Below are positions 16,642 to 24,696 of a stretch of 64,000 nt of DNA, piece by piece; the first letter of the stretch is position 1; each line of letters begins with the position of its first letter. The notes beneath the pieces were generated by a model that saw only the letters and a program-made list of their open reading frames with translations, did not search any database and was not told the DNA's origin. Position numbers and translations under genes: made by a program. Origin of the DNA: Alphaproteobacteria bacterium (GTDB taxonomy: Bacteria; Pseudomonadota; Alphaproteobacteria; UBA8366; GCA-2717185); contig WLWY01000001.1 of NCBI GenBank assembly GCA_012103325.1, positions 1,741,019 through 1,805,018 on the forward strand, in the 5' to 3' direction.

Positions 16642-17661
16642 ATGAGTATCGAATTCGGCCTTCGGGTCCCCATGGTCGGCAAGCCTCAGGCAACGGGCGC
16701 CAAAGCGAAGCTTGTAGAAGAAGCCGGCTTCGACTTTATGTGGGTGCCGGACACGCCGTTGCTCGCCGGGCGCTGGCGCGATGTCTACATGCATCTGACC
16801 TGCGCGGCGCTGGAGACGAAAAACCTCCGCCTCGGCCCCGGCGTGACCAACCCGATCACCCGCCATCCGGTGACAGTCGGCAGCGCTATCGTGACCCTCG
16901 ACGAGGTGTCGGACGGCCGCGCCGAGCTGGTCGTCGGCACCGGCTACAGCTCTGCCTACATTATCGGGCGCAAGGCGGCGACCCTGAAGTTGATGCGGGA
17001 ATCGGCGGCGCTGTGGAAGGGCATCTTCAGCGGCGAGCGCACGCAGCTCGGTGGGTTGGAAATCGAGTTGGAGCCGCCGCACCCGAAGCTGCCGGTCTAT
17101 CTCGCCGCCAGCGGTCCGAAGTCGCTACAGCTCGCGGGCGAGGTCGCAGACGGTGTGCTGATCATGGTCGGCGCGCATCCGGGCTGCGTGCAATGGGCGC
17201 TGGAACATGTCGAAGCGGGCATGGCGAAGGCCGGCCGCAAGCGGGAAGACGTGCGCCGCATGCTGGTGCTGACCGCCTGCGTCGACGACGACCGCCAGCA
17301 CGCCATCGATTTGATGCGCCCTTGCGTCGGCAATCTCTGCCGTCACGCCTTCGCCACCGAACTGTTCGACCGCGCGGGTCTCGAGCCGGTCACGGTGCCG
17401 GAACAGACGCTGCAGCCCTATCCCGATCTCGGGCATGCCGTTGACTGGGAGGAGGCCAAGCGTGCGACCGCCTACATCCCCGACGAAACGGTCGCGGCCA
17501 TGATGGCACTCGGTTCCGGCGCCGAAGTCGCGGAGCGGACCCAGGCGCTCATCGACCTCGACCTCGACGCCATCTGGTGGCGCGATCATGGCACCTGGGA
17601 GCACCCGGACGCGCTGATGAAGGGGATTGTGGAAGAGGTGATGCCGCGGGTGTTGGGGTAA
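16642..17661 (+). CDS. LLM-class flavin-dependent oxidoreductase
   Basis: 339 residues with the luciferase-like TIM barrel. Recognisable segments are EFGLRVPMVGKPQATGAKAK at the N-terminus, the strand-4 block LRLGPGVTNPITRHPVTVGS, VVGTGYSS binding the flavin phosphate, and PVYLAASGPKSLQLAGEVAD with VLIMVG, typical of F420-/FMN-dependent members of the Mer-like subgroup. The cofactor (FMN or F420) cannot be decided by eye. A nitroreductase gene follows 33 bases downstream on the same strand, so the two flavoproteins may be co-expressed. Confidence 0.85.
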   Translation: MSIEFGLRVPMVGKPQATGAKAKLVEEAGFDFMWVPDTPLLAGRWRDVYMHLTCAALETKNLRLGPGVTNPITRHPVTVGSAIVTLDEVSDGRAELVVGTGYSSAYIIGRKAATLKLMRESAALWKGIFSGERTQLGGLEIELEPPHPKLPVYLAASGPKSLQLAGEVADGVLIMVGAHPGCVQWALEHVEAGMAKAGRKREDVRRMLVLTACVDDDRQHAIDLMRPCVGNLCRHAFATELFDRAGLEPVTVPEQTLQPYPDLGHAVDWEEAKRATAYIPDETVAAMMALGSGAEVAERTQALIDLDLDAIWWRDHGTWEHPDALMKGIVEEVMPRVLG

Positions 17662-17694
17662 CGAAACAGGAAATGGAAGGAAGCACCGAAAAAC

Positions 17695-18372
17695 ATGGAG
17701 TTTGAAGATTTAGTCCAGACACGCAGAAGCGTGCGCGGTTACAAGAGCGATCCGGTCCCCCGCGCTGTTATCGATGAGGTCCTTGCGGTGGCGAAGGGTG
17801 CGCCGTCCTCCATGAACTCTCAGCCATGGCATGTGCATGTCCTGACCGGTGAGCCGCTCGACGAAGTCCGGCGGCGCAACATGGAAGAGATGCAGGCCGG
17901 CGCCAAGCCAAAGCGCGACATTCTCACCCATGGACCCTATGAAGGCGTGCACCGGTTCCGCCAGGTCGAAATTGCCAAGCAGCTCTTCGCCGCCATGGGT
18001 ATCGCCCGCGAGGACAAGGAGCGGCGGCAGGATTGGGTGCAGCGCGGTTTCCGGCAGTTCGACGCGCCGGTCTCGCTGGTGCTGACCTACGACCGGATTC
18101 TCGATCCGGGCGCAACGTGCCACTTCGATTTGGGTGCCCTGTCCTACGGTATCGTTCTGGCAGCCTGGGACCGCGGCCTCGGTACCGTCGTCAATGGCCA
18201 GGGCATCACGCGCTCCGACATCGTGCGCGAGGTTGCAAATATCCCGGAGAACGAGGTCATTATGACCTGCATCGCGTTGGGCTATCCGAACGATGATTTC
18301 TCCGCCAACGCCGTCAAATCCAACCGCGAGTCCAATAACGACTTCGTCCGCTACGTTGGGTTTGAGGACTGA
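17695..18372 (+). CDS. Nitroreductase-family FMN oxidoreductase
   Basis: 225 residues. The N-terminus LVQTRRSVRGYKSDPVP is the FMN-phosphate-binding signature of the family; GAPSSMNSQPWHVHVLTG and the C-terminal GLGTVVNGQGITR and CIALGYPNDDFSAN segments complete the dimer-interface flavin pocket. The family reduces nitroaromatics, quinones and enones using NAD(P)H. GGAAGGA precedes the start. It sits directly behind the LLM oxidoreductase and ends 1 base before the convergent LysE gene. The physiological substrate is unknown. Confidence 0.88.
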   Translation: MEFEDLVQTRRSVRGYKSDPVPRAVIDEVLAVAKGAPSSMNSQPWHVHVLTGEPLDEVRRRNMEEMQAGAKPKRDILTHGPYEGVHRFRQVEIAKQLFAAMGIAREDKERRQDWVQRGFRQFDAPVSLVLTYDRILDPGATCHFDLGALSYGIVLAAWDRGLGTVVNGQGITRSDIVREVANIPENEVIMTCIALGYPNDDFSANAVKSNRESNNDFVRYVGFED

Positions 18373-18373
18373 G

Positions 18374-18985
18374 TTACCGCTCCGCCAGCGCCAGCCGCAA
18401 CCCTAGCAATCCGAACGCGCCCGCGAAGCCGCGGCCGAGCCAGCGCATCACGCCCGGGCGGGAAATGACGTAGCGGCGCGCGGCGGCGGCGAAGGCGCCG
18501 TAGCCGGTGAAGACGATGAAGGTCAGGGCCATAAAGATGGCGGCGAGTCCGAGCATTTGCATGGTCGCGTTCGGGGCGGCGGCGGGGACGAATTGCGGCA
18601 GGAAGGCGAGGAAGAACAGCGACAGTTTCGGGTTCAGGATGTTCAGCAAGAAGCCATTGACGACGATCTTGGTGGCTGAGATGGGTGTACGCTCCTCAGA
18701 CACCTGCAACGCACCGCCCTCACGCAACACGCTCCAAGCCATGTAGAGCAGATAGGCGACGCCGAGATATTTGACAGTTTGGAAGGCGAGCGCACTAGTG
18801 TGCAGCAAGGCGGCCAAGCCCGCTATACTGGCGGCAATATGAGGCAGGATGCCAAGTGTGCAGCCGAACGCCGCAACAGCGCTAGCCCGCCAGCCACGGC
18901 CGAGCCCGAAAGCCAGCGTGTAGAGCACGCCAGTGCCGGGCAGCAGAATGACGATCATCGAGGTCAGAAAATATTCCAGCGTCAT
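18374..18985 (-). CDS. LysE/RhtB-family amino-acid exporter
   Basis: 203 residues, six hydrophobic helices. The family motif LLPGTGVLYTLAFGLGRGWRA is a variant of the usual PGPxxxxV pattern, and FLLNILNPKLSLFFLAFLPQF is the conserved central segment. Members export amino acids or related compounds by proton antiport. RidA lies immediately upstream (stop 19001, start 18985, 15 bases apart), so the pair is almost certainly co-transcribed. RidA removes reactive enamines formed from amino acids, so an amino-acid-derived substrate is plausible. Confidence 0.87.
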   Translation of the reverse strand: MTLEYFLTSMIVILLPGTGVLYTLAFGLGRGWRASAVAAFGCTLGILPHIAASIAGLAALLHTSALAFQTVKYLGVAYLLYMAWSVLREGGALQVSEERTPISATKIVVNGFLLNILNPKLSLFFLAFLPQFVPAAAPNATMQMLGLAAIFMALTFIVFTGYGAFAAAARRYVISRPGVMRWLGRGFAGAFGLLGLRLALAER

Positions 18986-19000
18986 GGCGAAGCCTTCCGC

Positions 19001-19393
19001 TTATGTCTCTCTTTTCGCGATCAGATCGATCTCGACCCGGCAGCCCCGCGCCAGTGCGGTGACGCCAACCGTGGTGCGGGCCGGGCGCTTGTCGGCGGGG
19101 AAGTAGGCCTCATAGACCGCGTTCATCGCATCGTATTCTTCTTCGAACTTCGTCAGGAAGATGCGCACGCTGACCGCATGCTCCAGCCCCGCGCCGCAGC
19201 CTTCCAGCACGGTCGTGAGGTTCGCCATCACCTTGTGCGTTTGGTCCTCGATCGACTCCGGGATCGGGTCGCCGTCCTGGCCGGTCGGCAGCTGCCCCGT
19301 GACGAAGAGCCAGTCGCCGGTGGAGACGGCGTGGCTATAGGGCGCGACCGGCGCAGGGCCGTCGGCGAAGAGGTGGAAAGTTCGGTCGTTCAT
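19001..19393 (-). CDS. RidA/YjgF-family enamine/imine deaminase
   Basis: 130 residues from ATG 19393, with GAAGAGG upstream. Family segments are APYSHAVSTGDWLFVTGQLP near the N-terminus and the C-terminal ARTTVGVTALARGCRVEIDL. The latter holds the arginine that binds the substrate carboxylate in active RidA proteins, and EIDLIA is close to the usual E(I/M)xxIA ending. It hydrolyses 2-aminoacrylate-type enamines and prevents damage to PLP enzymes, if it is a true RidA. It is the first gene of a two-gene unit with the LysE-type exporter. Substrates of this subgroup are not certain. Confidence 0.87.
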   Translation of the reverse strand: MNDRTFHLFADGPAPVAPYSHAVSTGDWLFVTGQLPTGQDGDPIPESIEDQTHKVMANLTTVLEGCGAGLEHAVSVRIFLTKFEEEYDAMNAVYEAYFPADKRPARTTVGVTALARGCRVEIDLIAKRET

Positions 19394-19535
19394 GAGGGGG
19401 CCTCTTCCGATCTGCAAACGTCCAAGATTTCTTCATTCTAACCGCGCAAAACGGTTTTGTGATGTCGTCTTTGATGAAAACCGGCACGGCTCCGCCGCAC
19501 CGGCCCGTCGCGGCCCGAGCTGGAAGCGGCGGTGT

Positions 19536-20792
19536 TTAGTGCAGCATGCTGTTGAGGCGGCCTTCCAGGAACCGCTTCTCCGCCATGTTGGTGGTCAGGG
19601 CGATGGCCCGGCGATAGGCGTTGGCAGCGGCGGGTTTACGGTCGGCGCGGCGCAGGATGTCGGCATGGGCCGCATGGAACGGTTGGTAACTGTCAAGGGC
19701 GCCTTGCCTTTCAAGCGTGCTCAACATTGGAAGCACGGCCTCTGCGCCCTGTGCATAGGACAGCGCCACGGCGGCATTGAGACTGACGACCGGCGAGGGC
19801 TGCAGCGCGTAAAGCTCGTTGTAGAGCAGTGTAATTTCCGACCAATCGGTCGCGGCGAAGCTTTGTGCCTGTGCGTGAAGCGCACTGATCGCGGCCTGAA
19901 TTTGGTACGGCCCGGGATCGCCTTGCGCGAGCGCGTCGTCGAGCAGGCGGGTTCCGGCGTCGATCAGGTCCCGGTTCCAGCGTGAACGTTCCTGCTGTTC
20001 CAAGGTGATCAGGTCGCCCTTCGGACCGTTGCGTGCTTCGCGGCGGGAATCATGCAGTAGCATCAGGGCAAGCAAGCCCGCGGCCTCCGGTTCCGTCGGT
20101 ACGAGCCGGGTCAGGATCCGGCCGAGCCGGATTGCCTCCTGGCACAGGTCGGCGCGGGTCGGCGCGTCGCCCGAGAATGCGGAATAGCCCTCATTGAAGA
20201 TCAAATAGATGACCGATAGGACCGAGCCGAGACGCGCCGCCCATTGATCGGGCTCCGGCACGGTGTAGGGGATGCCGGCGGCCTTGATCTTGCGCTTGGC
20301 GCGGGTCAGTCGCTGGGCCATTGTCGGCTCCGGCAACAAGAAGGCGCGGGCGATCTCTTCCGTCGTTAGACCGCCCAAAGTACGAAGCGTCAATGCGACC
20401 CGGGTAGCCTCGGCCAACGCCGGATGACAGCAGGTAAAAATTAGCCGGAGCCGTTCGTCGGCGATAGTGTCGTCCACGTTGTCCTGCCTGGTCTGGCGGT
20501 CGAGCTCATGCAATATCGTGAGCTCGGCGCGCTTTGACCTAAAATTGGCTGCACGGCGTAGCTTGTCGATTGCCTTGCGCCGTGCGGTTTGCAGCAGCCA
20601 GGCGCGCGGCCGTGTCGGCACGCCGTCCCTGGGCCAGTGCTCCAGCGCGGCGACAAGGGCGTCCTGGAGTACGTCTTCAGCCAGCGCGAAATCGCGCAAT
20701 TGCCCGACAAGGCTCGCCAGGACGTGGCCCCATTCCTCGCGGACCATGTCTCTGACGGCTATCTGCGTCTGCTCCAGCGATGCCAGTGTCAA
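19536..20792 (-). CDS. ECF42-type sigma factor with C-terminal TPR-like extension
   Basis: 418 residues, about twice the length of a simple ECF sigma factor. Region 2 spans about 18-85 (EDVLQDALVAALEHWP, PRAWLLQTARRKAIDKLRR). Region 4 spans about 115-170, with RLIFTCCHPALAEATRVALT and GGLTTEEIARAFLLPEPTMA. The remaining 240 residues are helical and contain the family stretch SVLSVIYLIFNEGYSAFSG. This architecture defines ECF42, which normally lacks an anti-sigma factor and is encoded beside DGPF/YciI-like proteins. Exactly such a gene lies 55 bases upstream on the same strand. The extension is thought to control activity. Likely targets include that neighbouring gene. Confidence 0.9.
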   Translation of the reverse strand: MTLASLEQTQIAVRDMVREEWGHVLASLVGQLRDFALAEDVLQDALVAALEHWPRDGVPTRPRAWLLQTARRKAIDKLRRAANFRSKRAELTILHELDRQTRQDNVDDTIADERLRLIFTCCHPALAEATRVALTLRTLGGLTTEEIARAFLLPEPTMAQRLTRAKRKIKAAGIPYTVPEPDQWAARLGSVLSVIYLIFNEGYSAFSGDAPTRADLCQEAIRLGRILTRLVPTEPEAAGLLALMLLHDSRREARNGPKGDLITLEQQERSRWNRDLIDAGTRLLDDALAQGDPGPYQIQAAISALHAQAQSFAATDWSEITLLYNELYALQPSPVVSLNAAVALSYAQGAEAVLPMLSTLERQGALDSYQPFHAAHADILRRADRKPAAANAYRRAIALTTNMAEKRFLEGRLNSMLH

Positions 20793-20847
20793 TCAATCTC
20801 CGTTACCGGGGACGCCGGTCGGGCGCCCCCGAATTACTGCTTTGGCT

Positions 20848-21204
20848 TCAGTCAAACACCATGATGGGGCGCACCTCGACCGATCCGAACGCTGCAGTCG
20901 GGATGCGCGCGGCATAGGCAAGCGCTTCGTCGAGGTCCTTGCACTCGAGGATATAGTAACCGCCGAGTTGTTCTTTTGTCTCCGCGAAGGGACCATCGGT
21001 GGTTTCCGTCTTGCTGCCGCGCACCCGTACCGTGGTTGCCGTGGCAACCGGCTGCAGCGGATCGCCGGCAATCATCACGCCCTTCTCTTGAATATCTTTG
21101 GTGAAGGCCATGTAATCTTCCATCAGCTGGCCCATTTCCGGGGTACCCGGCTGCGGTTGTTTGGCTTCGTCGCCATAAATTATGCACATGTATTTCATCT
21201 TCAT
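20848..21204 (-). CDS. YciI-like DGPF-domain protein, ECF42 partner
   Basis: 118 residues. The DGPF motif (ETTDGPFAETKEQLGGYYIL) and the C-terminal GSVEVRPIMVF identify the DGPF/PCP_red family. GGAG is 3 bases before the first ATG and 9 before a second ATG two codons later (21198), which may be the true start. DGPF proteins usually stand beside ECF42 sigma factors and are presumed regulon members; their biochemical activity is unsettled, although a YciI-type dehydrochlorinase-like pocket has been suggested. It precedes the sigma gene in transcription order with a 55-base gap. Confidence 0.88.
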   Translation of the reverse strand: MKMKYMCIIYGDEAKQPQPGTPEMGQLMEDYMAFTKDIQEKGVMIAGDPLQPVATATTVRVRGSKTETTDGPFAETKEQLGGYYILECKDLDEALAYAARIPTAAFGSVEVRPIMVFD

Positions 21205-21312
21205 TGTCTCCAGACTTTAGCCCCGCCATCGGAGCCTTCCCTGTATAGACGAACGGCGATTGCGGGAATCGACATGCCGTGAATTATTTTTGCGTTACAG
21301 CCGGATTTGTCC

Positions 21313-21528
21313 TCACCCTTCTCCAACTTCGTCATCTTTCGGCAGGTCAGGCAGACCCGCTTCCCGCCGCCGTGCCTTCAGCTTGACTAGAATCGCACGG
21401 CGTTCTTCTTCACTTGCGCGCGGCCAGCCGCCGATTTCGCGCGGCGTGCGGAAGCAGCCGTAACAGGTGTCGGTGCGGGCATCGATGACGCAGACGCCGA
21501 CGCAGGGAGAGTCGACCGGCTTTACCAT
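21313..21528 (-). CDS. DUF1289 small Cys-rich protein
   Basis: 71 residues. SPCVGVCVIDARTDTCYGCF carries the four-cysteine DUF1289 motif (C-x3-C-x8-C-x2-C), followed by RTPREIGGWPRASEEERRAI. The cysteines suggest a small metal or Fe-S site, but the function of this common proteobacterial family is unknown. Its start lies 2 bases beyond the sulfatase stop codon on the same strand, so it is almost certainly translated from the sulfatase message. Confidence 0.88.
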   Translation of the reverse strand: MVKPVDSPCVGVCVIDARTDTCYGCFRTPREIGGWPRASEEERRAILVKLKARRREAGLPDLPKDDEVGEG

Positions 21529-21530
21529 GG

Positions 21531-23066
21531 TTAGACGAGCGCCACCGCTTCGAGTGCCGGCTCTCGCGGTGCGGGCAGATTGTCATGCAGGTCGGCCAGC
21601 AGGTCGCTGCGCAGCCCGGCATGGGCGGGATCGTCCCACAGATTGCGCCATTGCCGGGGGTCTTCGTTGAGATTGTAGAGTTCGCCCTCTTCGCCGCTGT
21701 AATAGTTTGTCTTCTCATACGCGGTGCAGACATAGCCGTCGCGGTAGATGGTGCGCAGGCGGAGGTCGTTGCCGAGATAATTGCTGTCCCATTCGGTCAG
21801 GACGCGTTCGCGTCCCGAGCCTGCATTCTGAGGCAAGGGCGCACCCTCCATGCGGCCGTCCGCGTCGATACCCGCGATCTGACAGAAGGTCGGCGCGAGG
21901 TCGAGATGGCCGACCGGCTCCTCGATCGCTTGCGGCGTGACGTCAGCCGATGGGGCGGGGCGCCAGATCATCGGCACGCGCATCAGCGAGTCGACATGGT
22001 AGGGCCCCTTGAACAGGAGACCCATATCGCCCTGCATCTCGCCATGATCGGTGGTGTAGAGTACGTCCGTGTCCTGGCCCCAGCCGCGCGCGTCGATGCG
22101 GTCGAGGACCTTGCCGCAGGCCTCGTCGATCAACTCGTTGGAGATATGGACCATTGCGTTGACCTCGCGGACCTGGTCCGGGGTCAGCGTGTTTGGCCGG
22201 AACAGGGGCGGGACTTCGTAATTGAACTGGCCCTTGCCGTCATACCATTCCAACCAATGACGCGGCTTGCCGGACAGGATTTCTCGGATCTTTTCGGGAC
22301 TGCCGGGATAGAAGTCCGGCAAATCGAGGTCGCGCCACGGGCAGCGGTGCAGTTCGGAGGCGGGCGGATCCCAGGGATGATGCGGGTCTGGGAAGGACAT
22401 CCAAAGGAACCAGTCATCCTCGTCCGGCAGGGAGTCGAGCCAGGCAATAGCGCGGTCGGCGACCCAGTCGGTGTGGTACTGGTCGCGCGGGATCGGGTTG
22501 TGCCAGAGCTGGGACAAGCCCGTGTCGCCGCCTTCGCGCGAGCTGATTTCCTTCTTTTCGGTGACATATTCGAAGAAGCCGTCGGTCGCCTCCGGATGGT
22601 TCTCGGCGAGCCATTTTGGATAGTGGAACAGGCTGCGGCCGGCGCGGCCTGTATGTCCGGCAAGTTCCATGCGTTCGAAGCCACGATGCGGGCCGGTGTT
22701 GTCCTCGCGGGCGGCGAAGTTCTCGAAATAGCTCTGGTCCGGGGCCGAGGCGGGTTCGAAATGCGCCTTGCCGATCAGTGCGGTGCGGTAGCCGGCCTGG
22801 TCGCGCAGCGTGGCTGCCGCATCCGGCCCGTCGAGAGGCAGGGGTATGCCGTTCATGACGACGCCATGGCTGCGTACATACTGCCCGCTGATCATGGTCG
22901 AGCGCGCCGGCATGCAGACGGTGTTCTGATTATGGGCGCGGCGGAAGTTGAGCCCGTTTGCTGCCAACCCATCGATCACCGGCGTGCGCGCGATGGTGCC
23001 GCCGTTGCAGCCGAGCCCGTCATAGCGCTGCTGGTCGGTGGTGATAAACAGGATCTTACGGCCCAT
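21531..23066 (-). CDS. Sulfatase (alkaline-phosphatase superfamily, Cys-type)
   Basis: 511 residues. ILFITTDQQRYDGLGC supplies the N-terminal metal-binding acidic residues. Cys51 in TVCMPARSTMISGQYVRSHG is the C-x-P-x-R sulfatase signature, the cysteine converted to formylglycine. DVLYTTDHGEMQGDMGLLFKG contributes the second metal site. No signal peptide is visible, so it should be cytoplasmic. Related enzymes hydrolyse aryl sulfates, choline sulfate or phosphonate monoesters; the substrate here is not predictable. The formylglycine-generating enzyme is not encoded nearby. It is followed by the DUF1289 gene. Confidence 0.88.
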   Translation of the reverse strand: MGRKILFITTDQQRYDGLGCNGGTIARTPVIDGLAANGLNFRRAHNQNTVCMPARSTMISGQYVRSHGVVMNGIPLPLDGPDAAATLRDQAGYRTALIGKAHFEPASAPDQSYFENFAAREDNTGPHRGFERMELAGHTGRAGRSLFHYPKWLAENHPEATDGFFEYVTEKKEISSREGGDTGLSQLWHNPIPRDQYHTDWVADRAIAWLDSLPDEDDWFLWMSFPDPHHPWDPPASELHRCPWRDLDLPDFYPGSPEKIREILSGKPRHWLEWYDGKGQFNYEVPPLFRPNTLTPDQVREVNAMVHISNELIDEACGKVLDRIDARGWGQDTDVLYTTDHGEMQGDMGLLFKGPYHVDSLMRVPMIWRPAPSADVTPQAIEEPVGHLDLAPTFCQIAGIDADGRMEGAPLPQNAGSGRERVLTEWDSNYLGNDLRLRTIYRDGYVCTAYEKTNYYSGEEGELYNLNEDPRQWRNLWDDPAHAGLRSDLLADLHDNLPAPREPALEAVALV

Positions 23067-23139
23067 GATGCTTTACTCCGTTGTTTGCTGGGCGATCGAT
23101 AGCATTTTTGCGCGGTGAAATCACGGGGTGGGACTGACC

Positions 23140-23943
23140 TTACGGGGCCGGATCGGCCAGGCGGTCGAGTCGCAGCCGGTGGCGGCTGTCGCAAAGCCGC
23201 CAGGCCCCGGCCTGTACCGCGGCCAAGGCGCCGAGCCCTGTGCCGCCCGCAATCAGGAAGCTGATCAGCAGCTGGTATTTGACCGCCTCGATCGGATCGA
23301 CGCCGGACAGGATTTGCCCGGTCATCATGCCGGGGAGCGCGACGAGGCCAGTCGCTGACATTGAGTTGATGATCGGGATCAAGGCCGTCCGCAAGGCGCC
23401 GCGCGTGGTGTTGCGCATCGCTTCCGTGCGCGTCATGCCAAGGGCGAGCTGCGCTTCGATCCCCGGGCGGTTCCGTGCCGCGTCGTTGGTTAGCGTATGC
23501 AGTCCAAGCGCTACGCCGGTCATCGTGTTCCCCAGGATCATGCCGAGGATAGGGATCGCATAGCGCGGATCGTACCAGGGATCGGGCCGCACTTGCGTCG
23601 ACAATCCAAACACGGTGACGAGCAGCGCAGCGGTCAGCATCACCGATGTCCCGAGTCCGTATCCCCACCATCCAACGAAGCGCCGTTCCTGCCGCGCCAT
23701 AACTTCGCGTCCCGCAAACAGAATCATGAACAACGCCGCCAGTGCTGTCCAAAGCGGTGAGGAGACGGCGAACAGGGCTTTCAGGACGAGGCCGACGAGT
23801 GTCAATTGCACCGCCATACGAACCGCGGCGATTAGAAAACGCCGTTCCAACCCGAGCGAGAGATAGAGCGATAGGCCAGCGTTGACGAGGACGAGCGTTG
23901 CGGCCATCGCGAGGTCGAAATAGTCGAGGGTGATGAAACTCAT
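23140..23943 (-). CDS. fetB: FetB/UPF0014-family ABC exporter permease
   Basis: 267 residues with about seven hydrophobic helices. The family core is intact: LERRFLIAAVRMAVQLTLVG, the block ILGMILGNTMTGVALGLHTL, and IPIINSMSATGLVALPGMMTGQ followed by ILSGVDPIEAVKYQ. In E. coli the FetAB pair exports iron and protects from peroxide stress; other members differ. It overlaps the ATPase gene by 4 bases (ATGA at 23943-23940), so translation is coupled. The C-terminal tail is arginine-rich and longer than usual. Confidence 0.87.
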   Translation of the reverse strand: MSFITLDYFDLAMAATLVLVNAGLSLYLSLGLERRFLIAAVRMAVQLTLVGLVLKALFAVSSPLWTALAALFMILFAGREVMARQERRFVGWWGYGLGTSVMLTAALLVTVFGLSTQVRPDPWYDPRYAIPILGMILGNTMTGVALGLHTLTNDAARNRPGIEAQLALGMTRTEAMRNTTRGALRTALIPIINSMSATGLVALPGMMTGQILSGVDPIEAVKYQLLISFLIAGGTGLGALAAVQAGAWRLCDSRHRLRLDRLADPAP

Positions 23944-24536
23944 GCTGCCACGACCTCCGCAGCGCCATTTGCGAGCTTCAAGGTGTTATCTGCGAGACGT
24001 GACGCTTGCGCCGCATCATGCGTTGACAACAGAACGGCAGTTCCTTCCTTCATGCGTTGGTTCAAGAGGGTTTCGACCGCTTGGGTCGATGCCGCGTCAA
24101 GGGGACCGGTTGGTTCGTCCAGGAGTAAAACTTTGGGGTTCCCCGCTAAGGAGCGGATCAGTGCGAGGCGCTGGCGCTCTCCCGTGGACAGGCGTGTGAT
24201 TGGCGCGTTCCCAATGTCGGCAGGCAACAGGAGTGCTTCCAAGAGGGGCTGCGCGGTGGACCAGTCGCGGAAATGTTCCGATGGCGTGTCCGCCCACCAG
24301 CCCGGTTCCGCAGCGATATAGGCAATTTTCCGGCGCCACTCGGGCGCTGGGACTTCTGCTTTATTCTGACCATTGAACGCAACGACGCCTTCACTTGGGT
24401 CGAGATCCGCGATGGCGCGCAAGAGCAATGTCTTTCCGCTGCCGGATGGCCCCATCACGGCAAGGCACGCACCCGCGTCGAGGCTGAGCGTGATTGCCGG
24501 CATGCCAAGTCTCTTGAGGTTTTCGACGGTGAGCAA
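23940..24536 (-). CDS. fetA: FetA-like ABC transporter ATP-binding protein
   Basis: 198 residues, a compact ABC ATPase. Walker A is MGPSGSGKTLLLRAI, the signature loop is RLSTGERQRLALIRSLAGNP, Walker B is VLLLDEPTGPLD, and the switch histidine lies in LLSTHDAAQ. It starts at 24536 with no long leader and overlaps fetB by 4 bases. The divergent egtD gene begins 160 bases away. FetAB-type transporters are linked to iron homeostasis in E. coli; the assignment here rests on the permease family and gene pairing. Confidence 0.87.
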   Translation of the reverse strand: MLTVENLKRLGMPAITLSLDAGACLAVMGPSGSGKTLLLRAIADLDPSEGVVAFNGQNKAEVPAPEWRRKIAYIAAEPGWWADTPSEHFRDWSTAQPLLEALLLPADIGNAPITRLSTGERQRLALIRSLAGNPKVLLLDEPTGPLDAASTQAVETLLNQRMKEGTAVLLSTHDAAQASRLADNTLKLANGAAEVVAA

Positions 24537-24696
24537 TCCGCAGGCTCCGGCGTAGTGTTATGATTCACAGGGTACAGCGCTTTCGTCGAGAGCGGGCTAC
24601 AGAAATTAGGGTGACTCCGAGCCGTCATTTTACATTCAAGAGGGGGGCTGTTACTTACCCCGCTCGCCAGCGCATTCATCGCCCAGCAGTTTTCCC

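Noticed and set aside
21585..23102. A 505-codon + strand frame opposite the sulfatase
   Set aside because: The sulfatase signature and coupling to DUF1289 establish the - strand gene; the opposite frame shows no recognisable protein.
24560..24696. A riboswitch or structured leader upstream of egtD
   Set aside because: Only short, weak complementary segments were found; no recognised riboswitch core is visible.
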